From Mimachlamys varia (Eukaryota > Mollusca > Bivalvia > Pectinida > Pectinidae): 64,000 bases of DNA. This document shows positions 13,660 through 24,929 of the stretch, one piece after another. A model generated the notes under the pieces. The model was not told where the DNA came from, did not search any database, and saw only the letters and a program-made list of their open reading frames with translations. Every line of letters begins with the position of its first letter. The stretch's first letter is position 1. The stretch lies in the NCBI GenBank assembly GCA_947623455.1, contig OX392528.1, positions 572,001 to 636,000 of the forward strand. Reading direction: 5' to 3'. Made by a program: the position numbers and the translations under genes.

Positions 13660-14072
13660 CCATCGTTGGCAACCCACAGTACACTTCTCTGACGCCTGCA
13701 TACCGTGGGCTAGAATAGATATAAATCTTTGTTTCCCCGAATAGAAGTTTATTCAGGGATTTTGACCAATTAGAATGGTCGTTTCTCGAGACACTCTGGT
13801 AGATCATTTTACCCGGACCACGACCAGTATATTTCTGTAGGCATGACTCAATCTCTGTATAGTAGGACCTTATATATTTTAACAACAATCGACAGGTTTT
13901 GTTGACAGGCGGTGCTACAAATTAAACAGGATGTCCCGGCTGGATGTAGCCATGGATGAAAGTATCCATATGATTCGCTACTATTTTTGAACAAAAATGA
14001 GGGTTTCCATCTATTTAAGCCCACAGTATGCAAGCGTCAGAGAAGTGTACCACAGGTTTCCGACAATAGCAT
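13660..14072. mobile_element. Foldback element flanked by short direct repeats
   Basis: Arms of about 60 bp face each other: 13662-13720 (with CACTTCTCTGACGCCTGCAT) and 14009-14070 (with ATGCAAGCGTCAGAGAAGTG), around a loop of about 290 bp. Outside the arms, a 25-bp direct repeat occurs at about 13636-13660 and 14097-14122 (TTGGTCTACAGC, ACCTG, ATGAGCC). No coding capacity is visible. It sits less than 100 bp from KIF16B-like exon 3. Confidence 0.65.
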
Positions 14073-14165
14073 GAGCCACTCCTCCACAAACTATCTTTGG
14101 TCTACAGCGACCTGATGAGCCATATGTGTCCTGCTGCTCGGGTGGAATCTACACAGAGTACTTAC

Positions 14166-14282
14166 CAGTTCCTGTGAGGCAAACGCTGGGGAAGAAGGTT
14201 CAACAGTGGAATCATAACAGTAGTCAAATGTGAAATTTTTCACCCTTTCCCGACTGTCACCAAAGTCAGACTGTCCATCAAC
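14166..14282 (-). CDS. KIF16B: KIF16B-like exon 3 of the motor domain
   Basis: This 117-bp exon (39 codons, phase 0 on both sides) runs from acceptor TTTTTTGTAG|GTTGAT to donor GAACTG|GTAAGT. It encodes VDGQSDFGDSRERVKNFTFD followed by YCYDSTVEPSSPAFASQEL. F(T/A)(F/Y)D is the conserved strand before the kinesin P-loop, and ASQE is the start of the helix leading to it. The GDS-RER-K-FT-D block favours KIF16B over KIF1 or KIF13. The intron before it is 4.9 kb and the one after it exceeds 14 kb. A 31-bp array begins right at its acceptor. Confidence 0.9.
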
Positions 14283-14640
14283 CTACAAAAAACAGGTAAA
14301 ATGCAGGAAAAATACAGGCAAATACAGAAATATATTCTCAACTACAGGTAAAATACAGAAATATATTCTCAACTACAGGTAAAATACAGAAATATATTCT
14401 CAACTACAGGTAAAATACAGAAATATATTCTCAACTATAGGTAAAATACAGAAATATGTCCTTTACTACAAGTAAAATACAGGTAAAACACAGGCAAATA
14501 CAGAAATATGTTCTTAATTACAAGTAAAATACAGGTAAAACACAGGCAAATACAGAAATATGTTCTTAATTACAAGTAAAATACAGGTAAAACACAGGTA
14601 AATACAGAAATATTTCTTGACTGCCGGTAAAATAAAGGGA
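14283..14640. repeat. 31-bp then 52-bp minisatellite at the acceptor of KIF16B-like exon 3
   Basis: Units of 31 bp (CTCAACTACAGGTAAAATAC then AGAAATATATT) run from about 14335 to 14460. They pass into three 52-bp units (starting 14469, 14521 and 14573) built from the same words. The sequence over the real splice junction, TCAACCTAC then AAAAAACAGGTAAAAT, resembles a unit (TCAACTAC, AGGTAAAAT), so the array may have grown from the exon edge. Confidence 0.85.
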
Positions 14641-14729
14641 GTAGAGGAGAGAAGGGGGGGGGGTGTTCCCATGATTTAACAGCTCCTTCTGATAGCTATT
14701 GGTTTTACAACATATATACATGTGTATAA

Positions 14730-15535
14730 TACAGACCCGTACACGTTCGCTGTTCCATCTTAGACGCAAACGGTACGGAAGTGCTTCGGAAATGCTACTC
14801 AAATGATACGGAAATTCTACGCAAACGGTACAGAAATGCTACAGAAATGCTACGCGAACGGTACGGAAGTGCTACTCAAATGGTAAGGAAATGCTACGGA
14901 AATGCTACACAAACGGTACGGAAATGCTACGGATGACGCTTGTAAACGGTCGATCACATTTACGGATTTTTATAAAAACGGATCCACATAATCACACATA
15001 CAAACGAAACGAAATACCCATAATGCATTGGGAAACGTGTGCTGAAAGTGAATGTGGAGATCCAGCGTGTACACATGCGTACGATTGTTTTTTAATGTTT
15101 GCTTTGCCATTAAGATAATGGTATGAGAGTGAAACAAAACAGACATGCCTTAAAAGTAATTGGGAACAATATCAAATATCGGTAATATTGGAACATGTAT
15201 TAAATTTTTGTTTTGTAAATTTTTGAGACAGATCATTTACAAAATTCTGAGTTTATGCAGCTTATAAAAACATGAACTATTCGTTTCGTCAGATTTATTC
15301 CGTAAAATTTCCAACCGAACGTTTCGCAAACGCTTTGTAAATGACGCTAGTGCTACGGAAATGGTACGGTAGTGCGACGCAAATTCTACGGTAATGCTAC
15401 GGTAGTGCGACGCAAATGCTACGGTTATGCTACGGAAATGCTACGCAAACGGTACGGAAATGCTACGGTAATGGTACGGAAATGCTACGCAAACGGTACG
15501 CTTAAAGTGGAACAGCAAACGTGTACGGGTCTGTA
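14730..15535. mobile_element. MITE with TAA target duplication (PIF/Harbinger-like)
   Basis: This 806-bp element has terminal inverted repeats beginning TACAGACCCGTACACGTT on the left and the matching reverse complement ending GGGTCTGTA on the right, about 28 bp with one mismatch and weaker beyond. It is flanked by TAA at 14727-14729 and 15536-15538. A 3-bp TAA duplication fits PIF/Harbinger elements. Inside each end are clusters of short direct repeats (ACGGAAATGCTACGC, AAACGGT), left about 14763-14950 and right 15350-15500. Its centre is non-coding. It lies in the second intron region upstream of KIF16B-like exon 3. Confidence 0.75.
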
Positions 15536-15538
15536 TAA

Positions 15539-18500
15539 AATTCTTTGATCTTGAAAATTTAAGCTGCTGAAATTCATTCAAAAGCTTGTGTACTGCTTTT
15601 GTATATAAATATAACATTTAACAATCTGTTAAATCCTTTCCTAAATCACAATTAACTTGGTGCAACATTAACAAGCTACATGTACATACAAAGCAAAGTA
15701 AAAGTGATATAATCAGGGTCTGTTATAAAACATCTATATATATATGAACATGAAAGGAGTCACTACAAGATCAGTGTGTCATGTATGTATTTTGCACTGT
15801 ATACATTTATCTGTGTATATGTGATCAGTTTTTCTGGTATAAGCTAGGTAAAACAATTTGTTTCACATTTCTACAACATCTTTTTTAGCTCCAATTAATA
15901 TTTCCATAACTTACTTTAGTGCTATAAGAAGATACTAAAGCATGTGTATCTGAATTGCAAAATATAAACACACATAAAATTCATCAACCTAGGAAGAAAG
16001 ATTTTCTTTAAAAATTGTCAGGAATTTATATAGGCTAGCGCTATTCTTGGTAATATCATTGAAACGCTTCAGACTCAAATGCCTTATAATGTCGGAGGTA
16101 CCGATTCAGATACTTGATGGGTAGGGATTGGAATTGGTTTAATATTTGTTTTGGACCATCCATTACAGCGTTCCATCTCTTGGTACATTTTATTTCTATT
16201 TGTTGCATGACAATACAATTATTGTATATTCCAAACTGATATTGATACTTTAATATTTCAGTCATATGATATCTCTCATGTTAAAACCTAATATAGAAAA
16301 TATGTATCAGAGTCCAAAACAATATAAATATTAACAAATTCTTCCTTTAAAAAAATACAAAGATCATGTCTATATATTATATATATCAGCTTTAAACAGG
16401 ACACGGATTCGTATTATCAGTGTCAAGTTGTAAGCCAATCAGATAACTGTGACAAAGAAACACGTTTGTAAAACAGATATCAGTATCGTACCTAAGAATA
16501 TGATATGATATACAAACTGCCAAACCCTATGATGTATGTGTTTATAACCTGAGTTTTAATACCCTTTAATACATTAGCCTTTGTGTGAGTCTATTGTCAT
16601 TCATATCAAGTTCTGTCATATTTTCTTTTGATAATAAATGATACAAAATGATTACACATAATTTGTAACCTTTGGATTTGTTACTTCATTCAAAAGTTTA
16701 AAAGTTCTCCAATTTGTTTAAACTGTTGATTGATATTAAAGAGTTGGGTGTTTTTCCATTATTTTGTGTGGCGGCCTTCCACAATCTACACACACTGTGT
16801 ATTGGAGCTAACCTCGTTTTTTATCACTCCTGATCAATCAGCAATGTTTTCATATGCCAGGTTTTAAGCCATTATCGTAAAATATGTTCCAGATGATTTT
16901 GACGAACTTAATATTGATCCCATTACCGGATTGTGTTGACTACTAGGTATAGAGGTAACACACATATAACAGCTTTTATCTGACCTGCTCTGGGTGATCT
17001 AACGGGTGTTAGGAGAGAATACAATTATGCCAAGGTGCCATACTTGACAAGATTTTGTCTATATTTTAGATTGCTGACAATTTAAAATTGTGCATGCTAT
17101 CTGATTATGTGATCTCTCTTGACATAGTAAACTGCAAGGAATAGGTTGTATAGTCCCTCGAGGAAGGTTATACAGATACATGTAGGTAGTGTAGGCCTTC
17201 ATTGAAGCCTATATACAGATAGGTAGTGTAGACCCTCATTGAAGCCTATATACAGATAGGTAGTGTATACCCTCATTGAAGCCTATATACAGATAGCTAG
17301 GTTTTGTATACCCTCGTCACCTCCACAATATCTACCATTACAACGCCTGCTTATCACAAATCTTCTCCTATTGACAGACACCCCCAAATCTTATTATCAC
17401 CAAAACATTTAAACACATTTTTTATTTGGTTGATGATTTCCATTCTTTAACAACACTTATCTCTGTCTAAGCTTGTGTAAGCTTCAATGCTCTTATCTAA
17501 AATCAAAAGGGAAAAAAGAGGGTTATGTTAAATTCTTCTTGCTGTAGATTGGAAAACTGTTTGTTATTTTTTCTATGTATGGAATCAGCAAATAGCGTCA
17601 TGAGTTTTCAATAGAATACTGATAACAATAGCAGGATCGTCTCAACACCACAAAGCCACATCTACGTCCACACAATATGGTCATTTATAGGTATTGTAGA
17701 ACATATAGACTGCGAATAATCAAATTATAGAGTATACCTAGAGTTAGGGGTATAGCACACCCCAGTCAGGGCGTCAGTAGTGGGAGGTTTATAGGTAACG
17801 GGTAAGTCAACCTGGTAGAAAATAAAACTAACTGGACACATGCCAATAGGGCAAGGGTTTGGTTGGAGTGTTGACACACCTATTGTCGAGGGGAGATATG
17901 TATAAAGGTTAGATATACAGGTATGGTTATATAGGTATATTCCAGGTGAAAGATCAATAAAATTATTTTAAAGTAAACATCATACTTGTAATGTTCTTTA
18001 TAAAGGTATTCCATATCACACTTCTATATTCTCTTTATCATAAGGAGTCTACAATTTTTTTTCATATCAATTCCCTAGTACATGCATCTAAGACTAAAAT
18101 AGCACTAATTCCGTGGTACATGTACATACTCAAATCTAATCAACTACATAAACACAACAGTTAACTTTATCTCTCACTGTTAATCTCTTTTGTCGCCTTG
18201 GATAGGACATTTTACCGTTTTTTTTAGTTTCTCACTATTCACTGCAATAATTATAAAGAAAGATTGTGTAAATATGCTAGAATGGACTTTCGTTATTACA
18301 GATCATGCACTTCTAAAGAGACAGCTTTGATTCAAGTTCAAAGTATCATATGTGATGGAGATTTTCAATTTTTTAAAGCTGGAAGTAATTAGAGATAAAA
18401 GTGAAAGGCATGCATGCCTGCCCTTTCAGTCCATTTCACTTTCTGGTCGAGAAAACCTTGAGGGCAGTTAAGGATTGTATGAGTAATTTAAGGGCAGTTA

Positions 18501-19209
18501 TATAATTAAGGGTTGGATGAGTAGTTAAGGGTTGGATGAGTAAGTATAGAGGCCTAGAAAAGGACTGTTAGGGGTTGGATGTTATGGGACTTCACTGATA
18601 AGTATCTATAAACACATATCTCTATATTTAGGTCACTACCAATTATGTGGCTGGGATAAGTTTGCTACAGGCTATATATGGCATTCATGGAACTCTCTCC
18701 CACCTGACTTGGCCTCTATAGTGCCACACTTTCATCTTTCAAATCAGCTATCAGTAACTATAAATACACTAATTAATATATTTCTTCCCCAGCCTGCCCA
18801 TTCACCTCAAACTTGCAAAATCTTCATTCTGTAGTTGTGTCACTACTACTACATGAAGTAGGCAAGTAATTGGTAGAAGTAGAAAACATATGTTTTAGAT
18901 GTAACTTCATACTGTGGCCCACTTTGATTGAACTAGTGAGTGATATTTCATGTGAATGTTGACATTTGGAGCTTTAACTGTATAAGGGACAGCAATATTA
19001 TATTATATATCAGTGTGTTTTCCCAATTTATTTTATTTCACACTTCATTTAAATATCCTAAATAATGAACTTATTTACAAGATTACTATTTTTAGATGTT
19101 CTTATAACAGATAACTATCAATCGTTAGTCAGAATCGAACCGGTTACAGCACGCACCCTCGTGAGTGTCCAGCCTCCTCGAATAGGTGTGATATATACAT
19201 GTAGCTTAC
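15539..19209. other. KIF16B-like intron 2, mostly unique
   Basis: This is AT-rich intron with short local repeats only: a 37-bp repeat at about 17165-17315 and a GGTTGGATGAGTA doublet near 18510-18540. A tRNA B-box-like GGTTCGATTCTG on the minus strand near 19130 is isolated. No other exon is supported. Confidence 0.5.
17165..17315. repeat. 37-bp minisatellite, about 3.5 copies
   Basis: Units start at about 17185, 17222 and 17259 with GGTAGTGTAGACCCTCATTG then AAGCCTATATACAGATA. The short size and near-identity indicate a young local expansion. Confidence 0.9.
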
Positions 19210-19279
19210 CTTGATGTTTTCCACACTGACTGTGTCCCCACTGACATCCACAATGAACTTGGCATTTTTCTCCCGTTCT
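19210..19279 (-). CDS. KIF16B: KIF16B-like exon 2
   Basis: This 70-bp exon runs from acceptor TTGTTACAG|AGAACG to donor ATCAAG|GTAAGC. It completes the split Lys codon and ends in phase 0. It encodes EREKNAKFIVDVSGDTVSVE then NIK, corresponding to the NRREKDLEAKFIIQM region of KIF16B. The intron between exons 1 and 2 is only 115 bp. Confidence 0.9.
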
Positions 19280-19394
19280 CTGTAACAATAAATCACAGTA
19301 TCATCACAGTATAAAGCTATCCAGCATATTTCTCGACATTCATAAGCTATCCAGTTACGTTGTAGTAACTCGGACCAGTGCAGTCAAAACTTAC

Positions 19395-19441
19395 TTTTCA
19401 CTTAGGGGTCTCACCCTCACCGCTACCTTCACGTTGGACAT
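19395..19441 (-). CDS. KIF16B: KIF16B-like exon 1 (start codon)
   Basis: This 47-bp coding exon starts at ATG (19441-19439) and ends at donor GAAAA|GTAAGT. It encodes MSNVKVAVRVRPLSE plus two bases of a Lys codon. VKVAVRVRP is the universal first beta strand of kinesin motor domains, and such a short N-terminal leader is typical of kinesin-3. The ATG is chosen because it gives exactly the family's usual leader. No other in-frame upstream ATG is needed. Confidence 0.92.
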
Positions 19442-19479
19442 TACTCCTAGCCAGGTTCATCCATTTTCAATCCAATTCA

Positions 19480-19740
19480 TGCATATATATTCCATGTTTT
19501 GAGAAGCATTAGTCCACACAAACCGAACGCTACACAGCACTGCACATGTAGTTGTGAAGTATGTGTAACTCTGTCAAACTATCTGAGGCAGTCGGGGTCA
19601 CGGCTTGTACGCCAGCCAATCACAGGCGCGCTCACAGCTGTCACAACCTATCAGGCGGGATCTTACAAATATAGACACGAGCCACGTGTATTTTATTACA
19701 ATGTTTGTTTTATCAGTTTTAATTGCCAATTAATGACTAA
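19480..19740. promoter_or_regulatory. Probable promoter region of the KIF16B-like gene
   Basis: A locally GC- and CpG-richer island lies 40-300 bp upstream of the KIF16B-like ATG in otherwise AT-rich DNA. It holds a CCAAT box (CCAAT at 19616-19620, in GCCAGCCAATCACAGG), several CG dinucleotides around 19600-19690 and a CACGTG E-box at 19683-19688. No TATA box is placed with confidence. The call rests on position and composition only. The 60/62-bp array begins about 120 bp further upstream. Confidence 0.4.
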
Positions 19741-19857
19741 GAGGTGTGAACACAACATGAGTTAGTTCCCCTTACCTTGTTTTATTGAAAAGAATTAATT
19801 AAAAAATTCAGGTGCATGAAAAATGTGAACAGAACTATATGTTTCAGGATAATATGC

Positions 19858-22800
19858 TTGTTGAAGGTGTCCATTGTAGATAGGTACAACAAAACTGTCT
19901 ATAACAGACACTTGTTTGACTGTTGAAGGTGTCCATTGTAGACAGGTACAATAAAACTGTCTATAATAGACATGTGTGTGACTGTTCAAGGTGTCCATTG
20001 TAGACATGTACAATAAAACTGTCTATAACAGACCTGTTTCTGTTGTAGATGTCCATTGTAGACAGGTACAATAAAACTGTCTATAACAGACGTGTGTGAC
20101 TGTTGAAGGTGTCCATTGTAGACAGGTACAATAAAACTGTCTATAACAGACATGTGTGTGACTGTCGAAGGTGTCCATTGTAGACAGGTACAACAAACCT
20201 GTCTATAACAGACATGTGTGACTGTCAAAGGTGTCCATTGTAGACAGGTACAATAAAACTGTCTATATCAGACAATTGTTTGACTGTTGAAGGTGTCCAT
20301 TGTAGACAGGTACAATAAAACTGTCTATAACAGACACTTGTTTGACTGTCGAAGGTGTCCATTGTAGACAGGTACAATAAAACTGTCTATAACAGACATG
20401 TGTGTGACTGTTGAAGGTGTCCATTGTAGACAGGTACAATAAAACTGTCTATATCAGACATGTGTGTGACTGTCGAAGGTGTCCATTGTAGACAGGTACA
20501 ATAAAACTGTCTATAACAGACATGTGTGTGACTGTTGAAGGTGTCCATTGTAGACAGGTACAATAAAACTGTCTATAACAGACACTTGTTTGACTGTCGA
20601 AGGTGTCCATTGTAGACAGGTACAATAAAACTGTCTATAACAGACATGTGTGTGACTGTTGAAGGTGTCCATTGTAGACAGGTACAATAAAACTGTCTAT
20701 ATCAGACAATTGTTTGACTGTTGAAGGTGTCCATTGTAGACAGGTACAATAAAACTGTCTATATCAGACATGTGTGTGACTGTCGAAGGTGTCCATTGTA
20801 GACAGGTACAATAAAACTGTCTATAACAGACATGTGTGTGACTGTTGAAGGTGTCCATTGTAGACAGGTACAATAAAACTGTCTATATCAGACATGTGTG
20901 TGACTGTCGAAGGTGTCCATTGTAGACAGGTACAATAAAACTGTCTATAACAGACATGTGTGTGACTGTTGAAGGTGTCCATTGTAGACAGGTACAATAC
21001 ACTAGTCTATATCAGACACTTGTTTCACTGTCGAAGGTGTCCATTGTAGATAGGTACAATAAAACTGTCTATAACAGACGTGTGTAACTGTTGAAGGTGT
21101 CCATTGTAGACAGGTACAATAAAACTGTCTATATCAGACACTTGTTTCACTGTCGAAGGTGTCCATTGTAGACAGGTACAATAAAGCTGTCTATAACAGA
21201 CATGTGTGTGACTGTTGAAGATGTCCATTGTAGACAGGTACAATAAAACTGTCTATATCAGACACTTGTTTGACTGTCGAAGGTGTCCATTGAAGATAGG
21301 TACAATAAAACTGTCTATATCAGACACTTGTTTGACTGTTGAAGATGTCCATTGTAGACAGGTACAATAAAACTGTCTATAACACACACTTGTTTGACTG
21401 TCGAAGGCGTCCATTGTAGACAGGTACAATAAAACTGTCTATAACAGACACTTGTATGACTGTTGAAGGTGTCCATTGTAGACAGGTACAATAAAACTGT
21501 CTATAACAGACATGTGTGACTGTTGAAGGTGTCCATTGTAGACAGGTACAATAAAACTGTCTATAACAGACATGTGTGACTGTCAAAGGTGTCCATTGTA
21601 GACAGGTACAATAAAACTGTCTATAACAGACATGTGTGACTGTCAAAGGTGTCCATTGTAGACAGGTACAATAAAACTGTCTATAACAGACATGTGTGAC
21701 TGTCAAAGGTGTCCATTGTAGACAGGTACAATAAAACTGTCTATATCAGACGTGTGTAACTGTTGAAGGTGTCCATTGTAGACAGGTACAATAAAACTGT
21801 CTATAACAGACATGTGTGACTGTCAAAGGTGTCCATTGTAGGCAGGTACAATAAAACTCTCTATATTAGGTGTCCATTGTAGACAGGTACAATAAAACTG
21901 TCTATAACAGACAATTGTTTGACTGTTGAAGGTGTCCATTGTAGACAGGTACAATAAAACTGTCTATAACAGACATGTGTGACTGTTGAAAGTGTCCATT
22001 GTAGACAGGTACAAAACACCAGTCTATAACAGACATGTGTGTAACTGTTGAAGGTGTCCGTTGAAGACAGGTACAATAAAACTGTCTATATCAGACACTT
22101 GTTTGACTGTCGAAGGTGTCCATTGTAGACAGGTACAGTAAAGCTGTCTATAACAGACATGTGTGTGACTGTTGAAGGTGTCCATTGTAGACAGGTACAA
22201 AACACCAGTCTATAACAGACATGTGTGTGACTGTTGAAGGTGTCCGTTGTAGACAGGTACAATAAAACTGTCTAAACCAGACATGTGTGTAACTGTTGAA
22301 GGTGTCCATTGTAGACAGGTACAATAAAACTGTCTATAACAGACATGTGTGTGACTGTCGAAGGTGTCCATTGTAGACAGGTACAATAAAACTGTCTATA
22401 ACAGACATGTGTGTGACTGTTGAAGGTGTCCATTGTAGACAGGTACAATAAAACTGTCTATAACAGACACTTGTTTCACTGTCGAAGGTGTCCATTGTAG
22501 ACAGGTACAATAAAACTGTCTATATCAGACAATTGTTTGACTGTTGAAGGTGTCCATTGTAGACAGGTACAATAAAACTGTCTATAACAGACACTTGTTT
22601 GACTGTCGAAGGTGTCCATTGTAGACAGGTACAATAAAACTGTCTATATCAGACATGTGTGTGACTATCGAAGGTGTCCATTGTAGACAGGTACAATAAA
22701 ACTGTCTATATCAGACACTTGTTTGACTGTTGAAGGTGTCCATTGTAGACAGGTACAATAAAACTGTCTATATCAGACACTTGTTTGACTGTTGAAGGTG

Positions 22801-23757
22801 TCCATTGTAGACAGGTACAATAAAGCTGTCTATATCAGACGTGTGTGACTGTTCAAGGTGTCCATTGTAGACAGGTACAATAAAACTGTCTATAACAGAC
22901 ATGTGTGACTGTTCAAGGTGTCCATTGTAGACAGGTACAATAAAACTGTCTATAACAGACATGTGTGTGACTGTTGAAGGTGTCCATTGTAGACAGGTAC
23001 AATAAAACTGTCTATAACAGACGTGTGTGACTGTTGAAGGTGTCCATTGTAGACAGGTACAATAAAACTGTCTATATCAGACATGTGTGTGACTGTTGAA
23101 GGTGTCCGTTGTAGACAGGTACAATAAAACTGTCTATAACAGACATGTGTGTGACTGTTGAAGGTGTCCATTGTAGACAGGTACAATAAAACTGTCTATA
23201 ACAGACATGTGTGTGACTGTTGAAGGTGTCCATTGTAGACAGGTACAATAAAACTGTCTATAACAGACATGTGTGTAACTGTTGAAGGTGTCCATTGTAG
23301 ACAGGTACAATAAAACTGTCTATATCAGACAATTGTTTGACTGTTGAAGGTGTCCATTGTAGACAGGTACAATAAAACTGTCTATAACAGACACTTGTTT
23401 CACTGTCGAAGGTGTCCATTGTAGACAGGTACAATAAAACTGTCTATATCAGACATGTGTGTGACTGTCGAAGGTGTCCATTGTAGACAGGTACAATAAA
23501 ACTGTCTATATCAGACACTTGTTTGACTGTCAAAGGTGTCCATTGAAGATAGGTACAATAAAACTGTCTATATCAGACACTTGTTTGACTGTCGAAGGTG
23601 TCCATTGTAGACAGGTACAATAAAACTGTCTATAACAGACATGTGTGTGACTGTTGAAGGTGTCCATTGTAGACAGGTACAATAAAACTGTCTATAACAG
23701 ACACTTGTTTGACTGTTGAAGGCATCCATTGTAGACAGGTACAATAAAACTGTCTAA
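19858..23757. repeat. 60/62-bp minisatellite, about 64 copies, upstream of the KIF16B-like gene
   Basis: The unit is GTCCATTGTAGACAGGTACA, ATAAAACTGTCTATAACAGA, CATGTGTGTGACTGTTGAAG and GT; units with one TG less are 60 bp. Subtypes (CACTTGTTTGACTGTCG, CATGTGTGTGACTGTTG, CAATTGTTTGAC) alternate in irregular order. Each unit has AATAAA followed about 25 nt later by TGTGTGTG on the plus strand, and a TGTCT...AGACA inverted repeat. The array lies 0.4-4.3 kb upstream of the KIF16B-like ATG. Open frames on the minus strand are accidental. Confidence 0.97.
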
Positions 23758-24720
23758 ATCCTGTAGTGGAAGACAGTTTCTGTGTTACATGAGCTCTCCT
23801 GTAGTGAAGGACTGTTTTTGTGTTACATGAGCTCTCCTGTAATGGAGGACCGTTTCTGTGTTACATGAGCTCTCCTGTAGTGGAGGACCGTTTCTGTGTT
23901 ACATGAGCTCTCCTGTAGTGAAGGACTGTTTTTGTGTTACATGAGCTCTCCTGTAATGGAGGACCGTTTCTGTGTTACATGAGCTCTCCTGTAGTGGAGG
24001 ACCGTTTCTGTGTTACATGAGCTCTCCTGTAGTGAAGGACTGTTTCTTTGTAATACAAGCTCTCCTGTAGTGGAAGACAGTTTCTGTGTTACATGAGCTC
24101 TCCTGTAGTGGAGGACTGTTTCTTTGTAATACAAGCTCTCCTGTAGTGGAAGACCGTTTCTGTGTTACATGAGCTCTCCTGTAATGGAGGACAGTTTCTG
24201 TGTTACATTAGCTCTCCTGTAGTGGAGGACCGTTTCTGTGTTACATGAGCTCTCCTGTAGTGAAGGACTGTTTTTGTGTTACATGAGCTTTCCTGTAGTG
24301 GAGGATAGTTTCTGTGTTACATGAGCTTTCCTATAGTGGAGGACAGTTTCTGTGTTACATGAGCTCTCCTGTAGTGGAGGATAGTTTCTGTGTTACATGA
24401 GCTCTCCTGTAGTGGAGAATAGTTTCTGTGTTACATGAGCTTTCCTGTAGTGGAGGATAGTTTCTGTGTTACATGAGCTCTCCTGTAGTGGAAGTCCGTT
24501 TCTGTATTACATGAGCTCTCCTGTAGTGGAGGACAGTTTCTGTGTTACACAAACTCTCCTGTAGTGGAGGATTGTTTCTGTGTTACACGAGCTCTCTTGT
24601 AGTGAAGGACTGTTAGTGTTACATGAGCTCTCTTGTAGTAGAGGATTGTTTTTGTGTTACACGAGCTCTCCTGTAGTGGAGGACTGATTCTGTGTAATAT
24701 CAGCTATTTGTAGCGAGTAA
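23758..24720. repeat. 38-bp minisatellite, about 25 copies
   Basis: The unit is GTAGTGGAGGACCGTTTCTG then TGTTACATGAGCTCTCCT. It follows directly on the 60/62-bp array without spacer; the switch falls within a few bases of 23758. Copies become more diverged toward 24720. Confidence 0.95.
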
Positions 24721-24776
24721 TTGTTTTGGTGTTACAGAACTCACTTTTTTTAAGCGACAGTTGATATATAGAGGCT

Positions 24777-24929
24777 ATTAAATGGTTTCCCGTTTAATAT
24801 CAAATATATTTCACGAGTATGGTAGATTTTTTTTTATATTTTCCCGAGTGCGTAGCATGAGTGAAAATATAAAAAAAAGTCTACCATGCGAGTGAAATAT
24901 ATTTTTATATTTAATGGGAAACCATTAAG
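24777..24929. repeat. Near-perfect inverted repeat (arms about 72 bp)
   Basis: The left arm (ATTAAATGGTTTCCCGTTTA at 24777 to about 24849) pairs with the right arm (about 24856-24929, ending TTTAATGGGAAACCATTAAG) across a loop of only a few bases. It includes GAAAATATAAAAAAAA/TTTTTTTATATTTTC and ATGGTAGA/TCTACCAT. Such a short-looped palindrome is typical of the end or remnant of a foldback element. Confidence 0.85.

Larger units (their letters stand above)
14166..19441 (-). other. KIF16B: KIF16B-like kinesin-3 gene, 5' end (three exons)
   Basis: This gene-level span covers the first three coding exons, 19441-19395, 19279-19210 and 14282-14166, which encode about 78 residues with phases 2 and 0 matching at the joins. 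The order is MSNVKVAVRVRPLSEK, REKNAKFIVDVSGD, GDSRERVKNFTFDYCYDS and PAFASQEL. This follows human KIF16B (sorting nexin 23), whose N-terminus reads VKVAVRVRP with a GDSGRERTKTFTYDFSF block at the same place. KIF16B is a plus-end-directed motor that carries early endosomes through a C-terminal PX domain, which is not in this window. The next exon should hold the P-loop; no GQTGSGKS-like coding sequence was seen between 14165 and 1, so the gene leaves the left edge. Another kinesin-3 close to KIF16B, such as STARD9, is the main alternative. Confidence 0.85.

Noticed and set aside
13640..14033. Minus-strand ORFs near KIF16B-like exon 3 as the next kinesin exon
   Set aside because: They lie in the foldback element and contain no P-loop or kinesin-like motif.
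19128..19190. Minus-strand GGTTCGATTCTG as a possible tRNA
   Set aside because: A B-box-like motif is present but no A box, anticodon arm or acceptor stem folds around it.
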